Assembly (NCBI GenBank): GCA_020726505.1
Contig: JAHLEZ010000002.1
Span: 4,092,001-4,156,000, forward strand
Source: Leptodontidium sp. MPI-SDFR-AT-0119
Lineage: Eukaryota > Ascomycota > Leotiomycetes > Helotiales > Leptodontidiaceae
DNA: 64,000 bases
Direction: 5' to 3'
A model generated the notes under the pieces. The model was not told the origin of the DNA and did not search any database. It saw nothing but the letters and a program-made list of their open reading frames with translations. This document shows positions 24,560 to 36,362 of the stretch, one piece after another; positions within the stretch are counted from its first letter, which is position 1; every line of letters begins with the position of its first letter. Made by a program: the position numbers and the translations under genes.

Positions 24560-26176
24560 GTTGGATTAATTGGCGTCAAGCCAGAGAGGAAGTGAAGGGG
24601 GAGGATATGGGGTTGAAGATGGATATCACGACCTGGCAGAAACCGGCATCAGCATCAACGTCAACTCAATATCGCAGAAAAGAGAAGGAGGAGGTCAGTA
24701 GTGTATATCAACAAAGTGCTAAAAATGCACAGCGACATCATCACAGGCCAAACTGCAGGGATATCAGCCTCCATTGCGCGTCTGGATGTGTCCATCCATC
24801 CAGAGTGGAGTGGTGGGCTACTTAGGCCTGAGTAGCGTAGCGTGATGGGTTGTCAGCCACTGATGCATGGGATCCACTGACTGCCATGGGGATGGATGTC
24901 TTGAGTCTGGACGGACAGCTATCCGTTGGAAAGTGTCAATTGCCGCAGATCTCACCTTGAACAGAGTCAAATTAAGCAAAGAGCCGATGAGATTTGAATT
25001 AAAATGTCGTTAGGGCGGTGTGTGTTGGCTGGTAAAGGCAAGGTTACCTTTAAAGTTTCTTTCGTCTTTGTTTGAACTTCATCTGAGGCTTGGAAAGACA
25101 GAAGTAGATGTTGGCTGCCGCTATTTGGGGTGCCCGGCCTGAAGCTACAGGCTTCTTCTGAAGCGAGGTCGTCAGTGTTCAGGCTTCAAGCCCCTGTGAC
25201 CAGTTAAATTTCAGGGCACTGAGTCCCTGAAGCATGCCGGCATCTCATTTGTCTCCCGCCATGTCCCCATACGGCACGGTACCGTATTATCCCTGCGGCG
25301 ATCCGATAGCCCTGTCCTTTCCTGTATTTTGGCAGTGTTGGGAAATACGGCAGAAACAAACAGCAAGGCTGTAACTCCAAACAAACGCTGTCTAGAGTAT
25401 TTATTCATCTTTCAAACAAGTTTGAGACGAGGACATGAGTCTGGCGTCAGTCAGGCATGAAGAACAAGCACAACAAGTCCCCTAGCTCTTGTGTCCCAAG
25501 TCTGTTGGCTCATCCAGCCCTTCCAAGCTCTTGGTCGGATATCATCCTTTTCCTTGGCTTGACGCTCGTGGCAGCCAGGATGCCCGTACCCATCTGCCGG
25601 GATACATGCTCAGCCTCCCCTAAGTCCCTTCCCTCCGTCCACTGTGCGCAGCCAACCCGCCAGCCCTGAGGTCTCGGATCTCGGATCCTTGGTTTCTGAA
25701 AATAAGGAAAATAGGGACTGACGAGGAAGTCAGCGTTCATTTCGAAAAGTCTGGATCTTCTTCAATATTTTACATTTGTCAATCTTTGCAACTATCCTAG
25801 CTTCTCCTCTTGGCTGTGGTTCTAGAATCTAGGAACAGCCTTAGTCTGCGCGCCAACGCCTCCCGCCAGGCTGCCGAAGCCAAAATCGACGTCATTGATC
25901 GGGCATCTAGCCCACTCTTTTGAGACGACCAGATATCCACTAGGCTGCGTGTTTTTGTGGTTGAAATGTGGTCTGCTCTGGTCTGCTAGCCTTTTGTTGA
26001 CGCGGACGAGGATTTTCTTCCACCTCTTGGGTATTATCGTCGTACTTCCCCTCTTTCTATGCCCTCATTACGACCTTGATAGCATTCGTTCTGGTGTTCT
26101 TGTTTGGATAAGGTACTCGATCTTGGAGAATTGACCTCGCTTGTTGGAGCTGTACCACCCAAATATCACAGCAGCC
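24560..26176. other. Divergent intergenic region
   Basis: About 1.6 kb between the starts of the SUR7-like and PLC-like genes, so both promoters lie here. Short open frames on both strands have no coding character. A near-palindromic CGGCACGGTACCGT sequence lies at about 25272-25285. No RNA gene was recognised. Confidence 0.5.
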
Positions 26177-27559
26177 ATGTTATTCTCCAGTATCCTTACA
26201 TTCGGTTCCCTCTTTGCTATTGCAGCATCCCAAGATGTGCTCACTCTGGTTGGAACATCCACAGGCACATCTTCAGCTTCTCTTCCAACAGGGACGTACC
26301 AATCCTTCTCCTCCACACTCACCCGACCTTCGACATCCGCAATCACAACATCTGCCATCGTCTCAACGATAATCAGCGGATCAACCACTCGAACAACGAC
26401 TCTGGGATCAACAACACTATTCGGGGTGGGTACAAGCATAATAACTGCCAGCAATGGCACAGCAACTTCGACATCCACGAGCGAAGACTCTCAACTCGTC
26501 CTTACTGGACGACCTCAGACAACCTTATCCATAAACGGGACTATGAACGGCACTGCGACGTCAACAACTTCCTCCGCTCCAGAAGCTACAAATACCACAC
26601 CCTGCAACAACTACGTCGAGTTCTGCGGTCGAAAATACGGGAATATCACCGAGGTAGCAGCCCACAATTCGCCCTTCGTCAGAGTAGGAAATGCTGCGGC
26701 GAATCAGCAGCTAGATGTGATTACACAATTGAACGATGGGATCCGTCTGCTACAGGGACAGATGCACTTCGTAGGGGACGTACCGCATTTCTGCCACAGT
26801 TCCTGCGACGTGCTGGATGCCGGGCCTATAACAGACTATTTGTCCAAAGTCTACGACTGGGTCCATTCACATCCCTTCGACATCGTAACCATACTCCTCG
26901 GAAACGGGCAATACAACGCCGTAACAACCTACCAACCCTTTATCGAGCAGACAAACCTCCAGAACTACGCCTACGTCCCCCCGAAAATCCCCATGGCTCT
27001 AGACGACTGGCCAACCTTGGCATCCATGATCCTCCAAGCCAAGCGCGTGATCTTCTTCATGGACTACGAAGCAAACCAGACAGCCATCCCCTACATCCTC
27101 GACGAGTTCTCGCAGATGTGGGAGACGCCCTTCGATCCTGTCGACAGGAACTTCCCCTGCACCGTTCAACGCCCCCCGGATCTCCCTGAAGACCAAGCCA
27201 AGAACCGCCTATATCTCATGAACCACAACCTCAACTACGACATCAACCTCCTAGGGAACTCGATCCTGGTGCCCAACATCCCGCTGCTGAATGTCACGAA
27301 TAACGTCACTGGGTTCGGTAGTCTGGGGAATACAACGGCGAGCTGTAACGCAACGTGGGAGTTCCCGCCGAAGTTCTTGAATGTCGACTATTATAATGTG
27401 GGCAATGGGTCGGTGTTTGAGGTTGCGGCGAAGTATAATAATGTTACGTATACGAGGGAGTGCTGTGGCTTGGTTCCTAGTGCTGCGATGAGCATGTATG
27501 AGAGGACGACGTGGTTGGCGATGGTTTGTGCGGTTGGAGTGGGTTTGTTGATGCTGTGA
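26177..27559 (+). CDS. Secreted, probably GPI-anchored PLC-like phosphodiesterase
   Basis: An intronless frame of 460 residues. Translation is placed at 26177 (GCAGCCATG), which puts a signal peptide at residues 1-17; the open frame extends 12 codons further upstream. After the signal comes a long Ser/Thr-rich region with Asn-glycosylation sites (to about residue 145), then a PI-PLC X-like TIM barrel. His163 in AAHNSPF and His197 in LLQGQMHF are the likely catalytic pair. The C-terminus ends in a hydrophobic stretch of about 17 residues with no charged tail, a GPI-attachment signal. Proteins of this type act at the surface on phosphoinositides or GPI-like substrates, although many fungal members are uncharacterised. 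It is convergent with another PLC-like gene 1.6 kb away, but with little evident sequence similarity outside the fold. Confidence 0.85.
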   Translation: MLFSSILTFGSLFAIAASQDVLTLVGTSTGTSSASLPTGTYQSFSSTLTRPSTSAITTSAIVSTIISGSTTRTTTLGSTTLFGVGTSIITASNGTATSTSTSEDSQLVLTGRPQTTLSINGTMNGTATSTTSSAPEATNTTPCNNYVEFCGRKYGNITEVAAHNSPFVRVGNAAANQQLDVITQLNDGIRLLQGQMHFVGDVPHFCHSSCDVLDAGPITDYLSKVYDWVHSHPFDIVTILLGNGQYNAVTTYQPFIEQTNLQNYAYVPPKIPMALDDWPTLASMILQAKRVIFFMDYEANQTAIPYILDEFSQMWETPFDPVDRNFPCTVQRPPDLPEDQAKNRLYLMNHNLNYDINLLGNSILVPNIPLLNVTNNVTGFGSLGNTTASCNATWEFPPKFLNVDYYNVGNGSVFEVAAKYNNVTYTRECCGLVPSAAMSMYERTTWLAMVCAVGVGLLML

Positions 27560-28065
27560 TGAGATGGATGGGTGTTATTACAAAAAGAAATTGGGATAGA
27601 TAGGGGTTTAGATTGGATTGGATTTGGAGCATTGGCCAAGGCGTTTTGGAGATATCAAATCTGTGTTTCTTGGTTTGAGCGGTGTATATAGTTCTATCAC
27701 ACATATGTAATGAATGTATCTCTACAAACAAAAAACCCCCACCGTTCTCCCTGATACCCATCGACCGAAGTCTGTACCCAGTTCCCGAAAATTCATGCTC
27801 ATAGTGAGCCGAGTGGGCGCGTTTTGATTATAAAATTTTGCCTTCTGTTTTTTTATAAGAAAGAAAAGAAAGAGAAGAAAATAAAAAAAATACAGGAACA
27901 ATATTAATGTGCATGAACAGAAATCCCAAACAAAAGCCAGACCCACGCCTCCGTAACCAACAACTGAATGCTAGAATAGAAGAGGGGAATGACCTTACCA
28001 ATTGATGTTAACACGCAATGGATAACATCCCCTGGAAGAGATATCAGATATTTGCTTAAACCCCA

Positions 28066-28079
28066 TAGGTACCTAGGTA
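28066..28079. promoter_or_regulatory. Overlapping palindromes TAGGTACCTAGGTA
   Basis: Two 10-bp palindromes, TAGGTACCTA and TACCTAGGTA, overlap by six bases. They share the ACCTAGGT core found at three other places in this window. Function is unknown. Confidence 0.3.
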
Positions 28080-28534
28080 GGGTATAAATTTCTCGCTTAA
28101 CGGGGGTAAATATGGGAAGGAGAGTAAAACAATAAAAATTAGAAGAAAAACATTTACCTAGGAAGGGGAAAATATAAAGATAAGGAATGATTAACTACCT
28201 TACCTATTTTCAATTCAATTTACATCTTTATGTATAGATTGAGGGAAACTTTCGGGGAAAAGACAGTTACTTGCCTGCCTGCTACTTCTTAAGATGGATA
28301 GATACGATTCTAGAGTTTGGGAAGTGCAAACAAAACAAAGGCGCATGCGTGCCTGGCACGAGTGAGTCAAGAGTCAAGAGCTATCTAGAATACATGCCTC
28401 CTTATCTAGGAACAGGAAGAGTTGAAAAGGGAAAAAATGTGTTTGTTTTATTTAGTTCTCGATTTATCTATCTTTTTACTACTTTTCGTTCAACGCAGAG
28501 TATGACGGATAGGAGGAGATGATCTCTTGTACAT

Positions 28535-28546
28535 CCCCCCCCCCCC
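28535..28546. repeat. C12 homopolymer
   Basis: Run of twelve C in non-coding DNA, a likely site of length error in sequencing. Confidence 0.7.
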
Positions 28547-29188
28547 GTTGAGCATGGCTGATACAAAAATATTCTTGGATGATCAGCTATGCTTTGAGAA
28601 AGTTGATTGTCATTGGTTTTCAGCATTTTCAATTATGTTTTGGGGATTGGAGATTTTGTGCCCTTTCCTTTCTGTGTAGGGTATTGTTTTGTGTTGAGTG
28701 TTGGAGTTGAAGTAGCCGAAGTTGAAGTCGAGTCGAATTCCTCTCACCCTGGGGGATGTCCTGTCAAGCTGCAGGCTATCCTGGTGGTTGACAGTAAACC
28801 CATATTCAACCTGGATTTCACCGCTCGACGAGACAATTTGTCTTGCTTCTGTCCGGCACATTATGAGTTCGCCTAATCGAAGTCGGCATTGAATGCATAT
28901 GTCGCTTTACTGCGCGACGTTCCGGTAGTCGGTGAAATCGGGTTAAGCACCCTCTTGTGTTCATCCTGGTAGCTGTTTCTGATTTGGGCACTTGAGTAGC
29001 TCTCAGAAGTCGGATTCGGAAGTTCCGGAGCCTTGAGAAATCCTGCATATGTTCCTTGGGGTCGTCTTTCCAGTATTTGGCCAGTGTAGAGAATGGAGAG
29101 AGCGTATCTTTCCAAAGACTCTCTCTCTCCCTCTTCGACTCTTCCGAAAGCATCATTGGATATCATATAATGTCCCTCTTTAAAACCC

Positions 29189-31066
29189 CTAGCCTTCAAT
29201 CTCCGAAGAAGGAACTTCCATGACGCGAGTTAAAGGCACATGTTTTTCCTTCGCCGCAGGAGTCTCCGTCTCCACCTCCGTCCAGCACGGCTTTCCCCCC
29301 ATCTTCAACGAACACCAACTCGCCTTCAAAAACCACTCGACCCTGTTCCCAACCCACTCATATCCCTCCATAACCCCATCTACCCCCCTCCCCTTAAACG
29401 CCATAACCATCCTCCTCTTCGCCAACCTCCCCCCGTCCACCCTCAAATTCGCCAAATCGTTCCCCATGGCAAAATACCGATTAATAGCCACACACAGCGC
29501 CGCGACCTGGCTATCATGAATATCATCCACCTCGACCAGATTCGGATAGGTGGTACTGCTCAGGCCATTCCAGATGGTGCTGTAGAGCTTACGGTGCGCG
29601 GGCACGGCGTCGGCGATGATGCTCGTGGCGGGGTTGCCAAAGTCGAGGATGTGCGCTAGGCGTTGCGTTATGGTCCAGGTGCTTTGGTGCATGCGGCTTG
29701 TTGGGGAGAGGCGGTAGAGGGAGAGTTTGGAGAGTTGGTCCTTCTCTAGGTAAGATGGCTGGTCGGTGTTGGAGAAGGATCCTACGGTTGGGAGACGCCG
29801 GGCGGGGATGAATGCTGGGGAGAGGATTGAAGGGGCTTTGGGGGAGGGGAGAGAGGGGAGTGTGGTGGAGTTGGAAGCCGAGTTTTCCATTGTGTCAGGA
29901 GCGTCGTCGTCCTCGCCGTCTAAAGTCGAATTTCCTGGCACGATGCTGGGTGCGTTGAGATCTAATGGCTCATCTGTTGCGGTGTTGCTGTTCTCTTCAC
30001 TAGCAGTCGAATATTCGATTGCCGTATCTCTCTTCTGAATAGTCGATATGAAAGCAGGAGCATGATCAGGGACGCGAATAAAAACTGCAGATTTCGAGCC
30101 CTCCTGTACGAACGTTTCAATGGGCACAGTAGACAGGTCATCTGGCAGGCCTGTCGGGTTAATAGCCCAGATATCATCGAGTCCATTATATAGCAAATCG
30201 TACAATTTCTGCCACTGCTCAGGAGTCAGTCTGGGTTTCCACTTCATTCTATCCATCTCATGCGTTAGATCCAGGACGATGAGCTCCCCGGGATTTTCGT
30301 TCGTGAAATGGTTTACGTCTTTTATAATATCGGCAATAGTACGACCGAATGCCCCCACTGAACCTGTGAGGTGGTTGGTATACCACTTCCCTTTCCGGAT
30401 GACGGGACGAATGTCGAACCATCTGGCGCCATAGATGAGTTGCTGGTAGATATGCACAGATTGCGTTACCGTGTTATGCGCTACGCCTCCATATCCTCTC
30501 GTCACTTGCGACATGCCTGCGTCGTGACTAGCTAGCATTGCGATCTCGCGAAGGGATTTAGACCCGATCGTTGGGAGAGTGGCTTGCATCCAAGCGACTG
30601 GAGGGTTGGTCGAGACATATGAACTGGTCTCGTTCCCAGCGAGTACGAAGAGGACAGTTCCATCATGGGTATATCCAAGAGTAATGAGCGAGCCGATTGG
30701 ATTACCGATCGAGGAGAGCTCATCTCCAAATTGGATCTCGATTCTCTTCCCCTTCTTCTGGCGCGCTTGAACAGTAAACGAAGCTGGTTCGGGAGAGCCG
30801 ACGAGTTCGTACGTCGCTTCTGCGCCGCAGTCCCCGTTGGGGCCGTGGTCGTACCACCATTCGAAATACTGCTCTTGGGTTGTACCTGCGGGAATTGTCG
30901 TTGGGAATTTCCAGTCCATGTGGTAGCTGTGTGTGTATTTTAGTTTCCATTCGTAGGGTGTGAGGTTTGCCAGTTCGACGTAGCCGCCTGGACCGGCGGC
31001 GACGAGATGACTGCCTGAGACGAGGAGGCAGATGGCTGTGCGGAAGAGGAGTCTACTGATATGCAT
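29189..31066 (-). CDS. Secreted PLC-like phosphodiesterase with PI-PLC X-like domain
   Basis: A single open frame of 625 residues with a signal peptide at about residues 1-24. An N-terminal beta-rich region (about 25-150) precedes the PI-PLC X-like domain. In it, SHDAGM carries His181, FDIRP follows at about 217-221, and TNHLTG carries His232, matching the two catalytic histidines and substrate-binding Arg region of PI-PLC-type enzymes. A Ser/Thr/Pro-rich disordered insert of about 120 residues (roughly 355-450) splits the domain from its C-terminal part. No GPI-like tail is present, so the enzyme is probably secreted. The start at 31066 is the first Met and gives the clear signal peptide. 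It is arranged tail to tail with the other PLC-like gene. Substrate is not known. Confidence 0.85.
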   Translation of the reverse strand: MHISRLLFRTAICLLVSGSHLVAAGPGGYVELANLTPYEWKLKYTHSYHMDWKFPTTIPAGTTQEQYFEWWYDHGPNGDCGAEATYELVGSPEPASFTVQARQKKGKRIEIQFGDELSSIGNPIGSLITLGYTHDGTVLFVLAGNETSSYVSTNPPVAWMQATLPTIGSKSLREIAMLASHDAGMSQVTRGYGGVAHNTVTQSVHIYQQLIYGARWFDIRPVIRKGKWYTNHLTGSVGAFGRTIADIIKDVNHFTNENPGELIVLDLTHEMDRMKWKPRLTPEQWQKLYDLLYNGLDDIWAINPTGLPDDLSTVPIETFVQEGSKSAVFIRVPDHAPAFISTIQKRDTAIEYSTASEENSNTATDEPLDLNAPSIVPGNSTLDGEDDDAPDTMENSASNSTTLPSLPSPKAPSILSPAFIPARRLPTVGSFSNTDQPSYLEKDQLSKLSLYRLSPTSRMHQSTWTITQRLAHILDFGNPATSIIADAVPAHRKLYSTIWNGLSSTTYPNLVEVDDIHDSQVAALCVAINRYFAMGNDLANLRVDGGRLAKRRMVMAFKGRGVDGVMEGYEWVGNRVEWFLKASWCSLKMGGKPCWTEVETETPAAKEKHVPLTRVMEVPSSEIEG

Positions 31067-31151
31067 CTTGACGATGGTTATGAGGTTGTGTCTGAGTGTG
31101 TTTCGTGAAGCTGACGATGTTGGTACTCAGCGAAGAGACAGATATGGAGGG

Positions 31152-31161
31152 TACCTAGGTA
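31152..31161. promoter_or_regulatory. Palindrome TACCTAGGTA
   Basis: Ten-bp palindrome about 85 nt upstream of the start of the phosphodiesterase gene at 31066, in its probable promoter or leader. Confidence 0.35.
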
Positions 31162-32691
31162 TGTAATGAGAAGATGTATGTCAAGAATTGGTCAACGAAG
31201 TTTGATTGTATTGCGCAAGATGTAAGAGAAAAAAGTTTTACAAAAATCGGAGCGTGGGAGTTATGATATATCTCTCGCTCCAGTCCAAATGTCAAAGCCG
31301 GTTGCGTGCCAGCCAGTTCAAATCTCAACCCAACCAAACCCGCACTAATACCTTTCGTTGCCGAAGTGTGACGGAACATTAAAAAAGAATGACTGAAGCT
31401 GAATTAGAACACATCGTGAGTAGTACCAATACACATTAATTGCAAATTGTCAGTTCATCTAGGTAAGGGATTTAGCCGGGTAGTCATTGTATCACCCTAC
31501 CTAAGTTGGTAGAGATGGAATGTTTACTTGTAGCGCACCTCGGCACTCGCTTAATCTCAGGGGCTAGACTTGGCTCGCTTCACATTTCTGAGTCCCTTTT
31601 GTTTGGACTTGGGATATGTGTACACAGAGTGTAGAGTTCCATACTCCTCGTTGAGAGGCTCTGGAAGGAAGAAAATTAGATTGTAACTCTAACGTTTTCT
31701 AGAATACATGTAAGCCTTTCGTATAATGGGTAGCTTTGCGCGCCAACCACTTCACACAGTTGCTCGTCCGATATATGATTCACTTTTCCAACGCATATTC
31801 TAAATGTTGATAGCAGACACGATGAATTGTTTCCAATGAAAAGCCTACTAAAGGATGTGCCTTGTAGTTTATAGCTTAGCGAGACTTTCGTCGCATTTGG
31901 AATAATTCATGATGTAGGTTAGAGAGATAAGAAGTAAACAAGCAATTTCGAACTATCTAGCCAAGATTACTTACTCTTCGAGAATCCGAACGAATGCTTG
32001 CTTGGAAACTCAAAATTTCTTCTTTTTTTCTTCCATGAACTCTATTAGAGTGGTTGCGAGGGCCCCCGGTAATGAACTGGCGATTTGCTCATCGGATTCT
32101 TCGGCCGGGTGGGGGTGGGCCATATGCCCGCCTCCTCGCTTATCAAGTTTTCTTTTTCCCCTTTTCTTTGTTTTCTTTTATCTTTTGAAAACGTAACTGG
32201 ATGCTTGCTGGTTCTTCAGTTATTACCTAATTGCGATTTTTTTTTGAATATCGATTACTCAATAAAGATGGACCGAGTGGGAGGTGGGCTCAATGTCCTC
32301 ATTTATCGCTTATCGGTTTTGGGTTGTTGCGCCGTTGCGGACGCTTGACTCAGTTATGGATGTCGGGACTGGACCATGTTACTCAACGAGTGGATCTGAA
32401 AAAGCTTGCCTTTGCCTTGATCGCCATTTCCGCTGACGGCTTGTAGATGATGTTAGGTCATGAGCTGTGGCAAATCGACCGCCGAGGAATTTTGCTTCGA
32501 AGAAACATCGACAGGTTTCAAATCAACACTGAGCCCACAAACTCAAAAAGCTCCACCCGTGACGTCGGGATGGTTGAGCACAGGTGCAGTCGTCTAGGAA
32601 CCGACGGCGAGTGATTACATGCACTTTTTCTAGAAGGGACCCCACTGCTAATCGAAGACATAGATAAGTACCTACCTTGCAGCTACTTAGA

Positions 32692-32708
32692 ATCACGTGA
32701 TGAGTCAC
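32692..32708. promoter_or_regulatory. Composite TCACGTGA + TGAGTCA element
   Basis: The sequence ATCACGTGATGAGTCAC joins a perfect bHLH-type E-box palindrome to a TGAGTCA site of the Gcn4/CpcA (AP-1) type. Both motif types are well-known binding sites in fungi. No gene start lies nearby, so its use is uncertain. Confidence 0.3.
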
Positions 32709-35700
32709 AAGTGCCTCGGGTCGGCCTCAGCAAAGGGGGCGGGTGGACATTGTCAACAATCGCTTCGGTGGCTATTGCGGGTCGGTAGACTACCACTTGA
32801 CTCGTGGCACCGGAACCCTTCCCTTCATGTGTCACCAGAACGGGACGATCCTCCCATACGGAAAAAGAAAAATCTCGTAAGTGGGACTTGGCGCTCGATT
32901 TTGACTTTGACTTTGCCTCTCTCGCTTGAGTCCGCATAGTGAAAACATCGGCTGATGATGAGGAGTCGCCTTGGAGAAAACCTTAACTTGGGGAGTCGCA
33001 GCGCTAAAAGAGCCGAATCCGTTCTTGTACTTCGTACATATCTCTTGACTGCAGGGTTCATGCTTGTTTGGTTTCCTGCTTCAAAGGTTCTCTTGCTGGT
33101 TAGTCTTATCGACTGCCCATGGTCTTAGAATAGACCCTAGCCCTACGCCTTATTACCTTTAATTTGACCTACCAGACATTCGTAAGCTTGCGATGGAGTA
33201 TCAAACTCAATTGCTGCAGTCGCTAAGCTTTACCTAAACCATCTATACGACGACGAGACCACCAGCTTCCTCCAGATTCGATCGAGATGGGGCTTTTAAA
33301 AATATATTTATTGCTTATGCGGCGTGGCTCTCGGCGTCAGCGGTGCGACAATAACGACGGTACGATCGGCAGGCATACTTGTCTTTCGTACGACTGTAAC
33401 AGATGTGGAGGCCGAGTCAGAAGTATGGAGGTTCGGACGTTTGGAGTGGATCTCCTGAATCGATTCACTCTTGGGACCCAGTGATTCGGTCTGTCTAGTC
33501 GGATATCTCGGGTGAAACCCCTGCAATCGACGCTTGGAAAGCAGTTGCTCTCACAGGTCTGACGCATCCGTCATTGAACAGACCAGAATCTCAGGACTTG
33601 ATGCTCCGGAGTCACCCAAAACCCTAGTGTGGAACAGCTGGGATGGACGACACATTCTCCCCCAATCTATCAATCTATGGGACGAGTGTTAAACGAAGAT
33701 TTTCTCTGGCGCTGATCGATTAAACATGAAGCTCGTAAGACCAGGACTGCTTGTCCAGACTTCTATGTCTCAACTCGCCTCCCGAGGCAGCTATCTATTG
33801 CTGAGCAGAGAGAGGCACAGCGCGGCTGACCAGATTTGCATGATATCAATAAGACTTGAAATTTCCGATGTACTATAGACTTACGAGTTTTCGATATCTC
33901 TTACGGCAGTGATGTTTCTCTTCCACCCCCATGATCTCTTTGCCGATGGTCTGAGACACACTTTCCAGAAGTCTGGGGCCTCGGCCTGCAACCGTCGTCG
34001 TCCTCAAACAAATTGATTTGCTCTTGACCGTTTTGGGAGCGGGGCTATGTCGATTTTAAGAGTAGCTGTGGCGCATCACAAACTTGAGAAGCCCGTGCAT
34101 GCGCAGGGCTCGGAGTCGGAGAATTGCATGAGAGGCAATCATGGAAATCCTTGGGAGCCACAACCGCTGATACAACTGAACTTGTGCAAGGGCGAAACAA
34201 CTTCTGCTTTCGGTCCCGGACCGCAAGGTGATCAATATTTGTGGAACTGTGTCTTAAGGAGGAATGAGAAAGTCAAGGCTAGCGTGAAAAAGGAGTTCAA
34301 CTGAAGGGATTATGCTACGATGTGCAAGAGGTTCGTGGCGGGCAATGACGAATAGTGGGTGAGTGTGAATGGGGGCTCGGGGGGTTGTGCAGCACGCACT
34401 GCAGGGAGCTCACATGGGAGATCGTGGCGCTGGAGCAGATCTCGGCTCCCTGGTTTCTAAACAATTGCAAGGGCAAGTCCGGGAGTACGTCGAAGTACCG
34501 GCTCTGGTATCTTGTTTTGGCTCTCCAAGCCAACGGTCAGTCAGCAAAGCCCTCGGCTCCCAAGGGAACGTGAATCGTAACTCCTGGAGGCGCACAGCTA
34601 CGACCGCCGAATAATGAATGAGTGAGGAGGGAGTCTAGACAAATCGAGTTCAAGCTCCCCCCATCTCGGCACGCTACTGAACCTTCGTAGAGTGGAGTGA
34701 TAGCGCGGAATCTTAGCGCACCCTACATCCACGGATTTGATTGAGGGGGCTCAGTTGGGGTGTAGCCTGCTGAGGCGCTCTTCAGCTCGAGGAATGGGCT
34801 CGTTCGCAAAGGATGGATGGCTGGCATGGCATAGCATTGAAAGGGGAAAACGGTATGGCATGAATATGGACTGGAGAAGCACTTGGTGTATCGCTTGGTA
34901 GCGTAAGGTTTCTTGGTAGTGTTAAGTTGGGACGGACGGTTGATGGTTGACGGTCGTTGCTGTGGCTAGTACGATACAGTACGTTGGTACAAGTACCGCT
35001 GTCAGATTTTGAGCCTCCATGCTCGAGAAAGTCTAATGTATTGTCTGCATGAATTGCGGAAAGCATGCACTGCAGGGCAGGGACGACAACTGGACGGACA
35101 TCAGTGGATCGCCAGAGCGGAGATCCGTCCCAACTTTGAGTTTGAACTTTGAGTTTGCATCGAAAGGGCCGAGGCTTCAAGAGAGGCTGAGTGAGCGAGA
35201 TTGTAGCAATCAATGCACCAGCTTTGAAGGATGGCTGCTTGCTTGCTGCTCGCTGCTTTGAAGTTGGAAACGAACAAACGACGAAGGAAGAGAGGGACGG
35301 GGAGCATGGCCTGAGAGCAGGTGGTAGTAGGTTAAGGTAGGGAGGGCTATGTAGCTGTGCGTGGCGAATCGGAAGTCCATCCGACTCAGGCCTGTGGTGA
35401 AATTGTGTTCAGGCGACGAGGATAGCCTGAGTTCTTCAAGTAGGATAGGTAGGTAGTGGTGGTAGTAAGTTGTTGCGAGATACGGCGTCCTGAATCCTCA
35501 GCTATTGTTATTCTCGCAAGTGAAATCGTCCGTTGCTCTTGTCGCCTCCTCGCTCACCACAGCTAGGTTATTGTAACAGGCTTGTCCTTTCACCCACCCA
35601 CTTGGCGCTTGTCTCCTGTTGATCCAGTCTTGCCTATTGCAGTCAGTCAGCCCAAGCCCTGATAGTGGTCGTAAAGTGCCTAGGTAGAGTAGAGTAGTAG

Positions 35701-35810
35701 AATCGACACATTATTCAGAAAGAGCTAGGATGAAACATGGAGAGAGAAGGGCAAAGATTCTCTCTCGTCTTACCTCCCCGGTGCCTGTCAAGTACAAGGT
35801 AGCTTCGTAC

Positions 35811-35850
35811 AGTTCAATTCAGTTCAGTTCAGTTCAGTTCAATACAATTC
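35811..35850. repeat. (AGTTC)n-like pentamer repeat
   Basis: Eight pentamers of AGTTC or close variants (AATTC, AATAC). Non-coding simple sequence. Confidence 0.75.
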
Positions 35851-36342
35851 GGTCCAGTCAGTGCTCCGTGACCTAAAGAGGATATCGGAAGTAGCCCATG
35901 AAATATGTCCCTACCCATCCATACCGCATGCACCCTACCCACTCCATACCGTGCCTTACCTACCTTACATTACCTTACCACACCTTACCCTCCGCCTGGT
36001 GCTACTATTACTATCTAGCCCTGGTTCCATACCTGTGCTTTCGTCGCACAGCAACAAAGAGGATTGGATTTGGCGGGTAGTGCGGTCTGGCGTCCGGGTC
36101 CGCCCCCCCTGCACCAGTGGCCGCCCGCCAGCCCCTGACCTGACTTATCCAGTTATCCAGCTATTATCGCCCCTCGCTTCTGCTTCTGTGCCGCCGGATT
36201 CGGTCTGTGATGCCCAGCCGTGTTCGTGACACTACAGAGGAGAGGGCCATCGGCATCGAGATTCAAGACTTCCTCCTCCTCAGCTCAGGCTCAGGACCAC
36301 CATTCTTGTCCTCGTTCCCTGTGTGGGCTGCCCTGTATTTTT

Positions 36343-36362
36343 GCAATTGCAATTGCAATTGC
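36343..36362. repeat. (GCAATT)3 GC repeat
   Basis: Three hexamers of GCAATT, each containing the palindrome CAATTG. Simple repeat in non-coding DNA. Confidence 0.75.

Larger units (their letters stand above)
27560..29188. other. Region between two convergent PLC-like genes
   Basis: About 1.6 kb containing both 3' ends. It is AT-rich from 27800 to 28300, with A/T runs, overlapping palindromes TAGGTACCTA and TACCTAGGTA at 28066-28079, and a C12 run at 28535-28546. No gene is supported. Confidence 0.55.
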
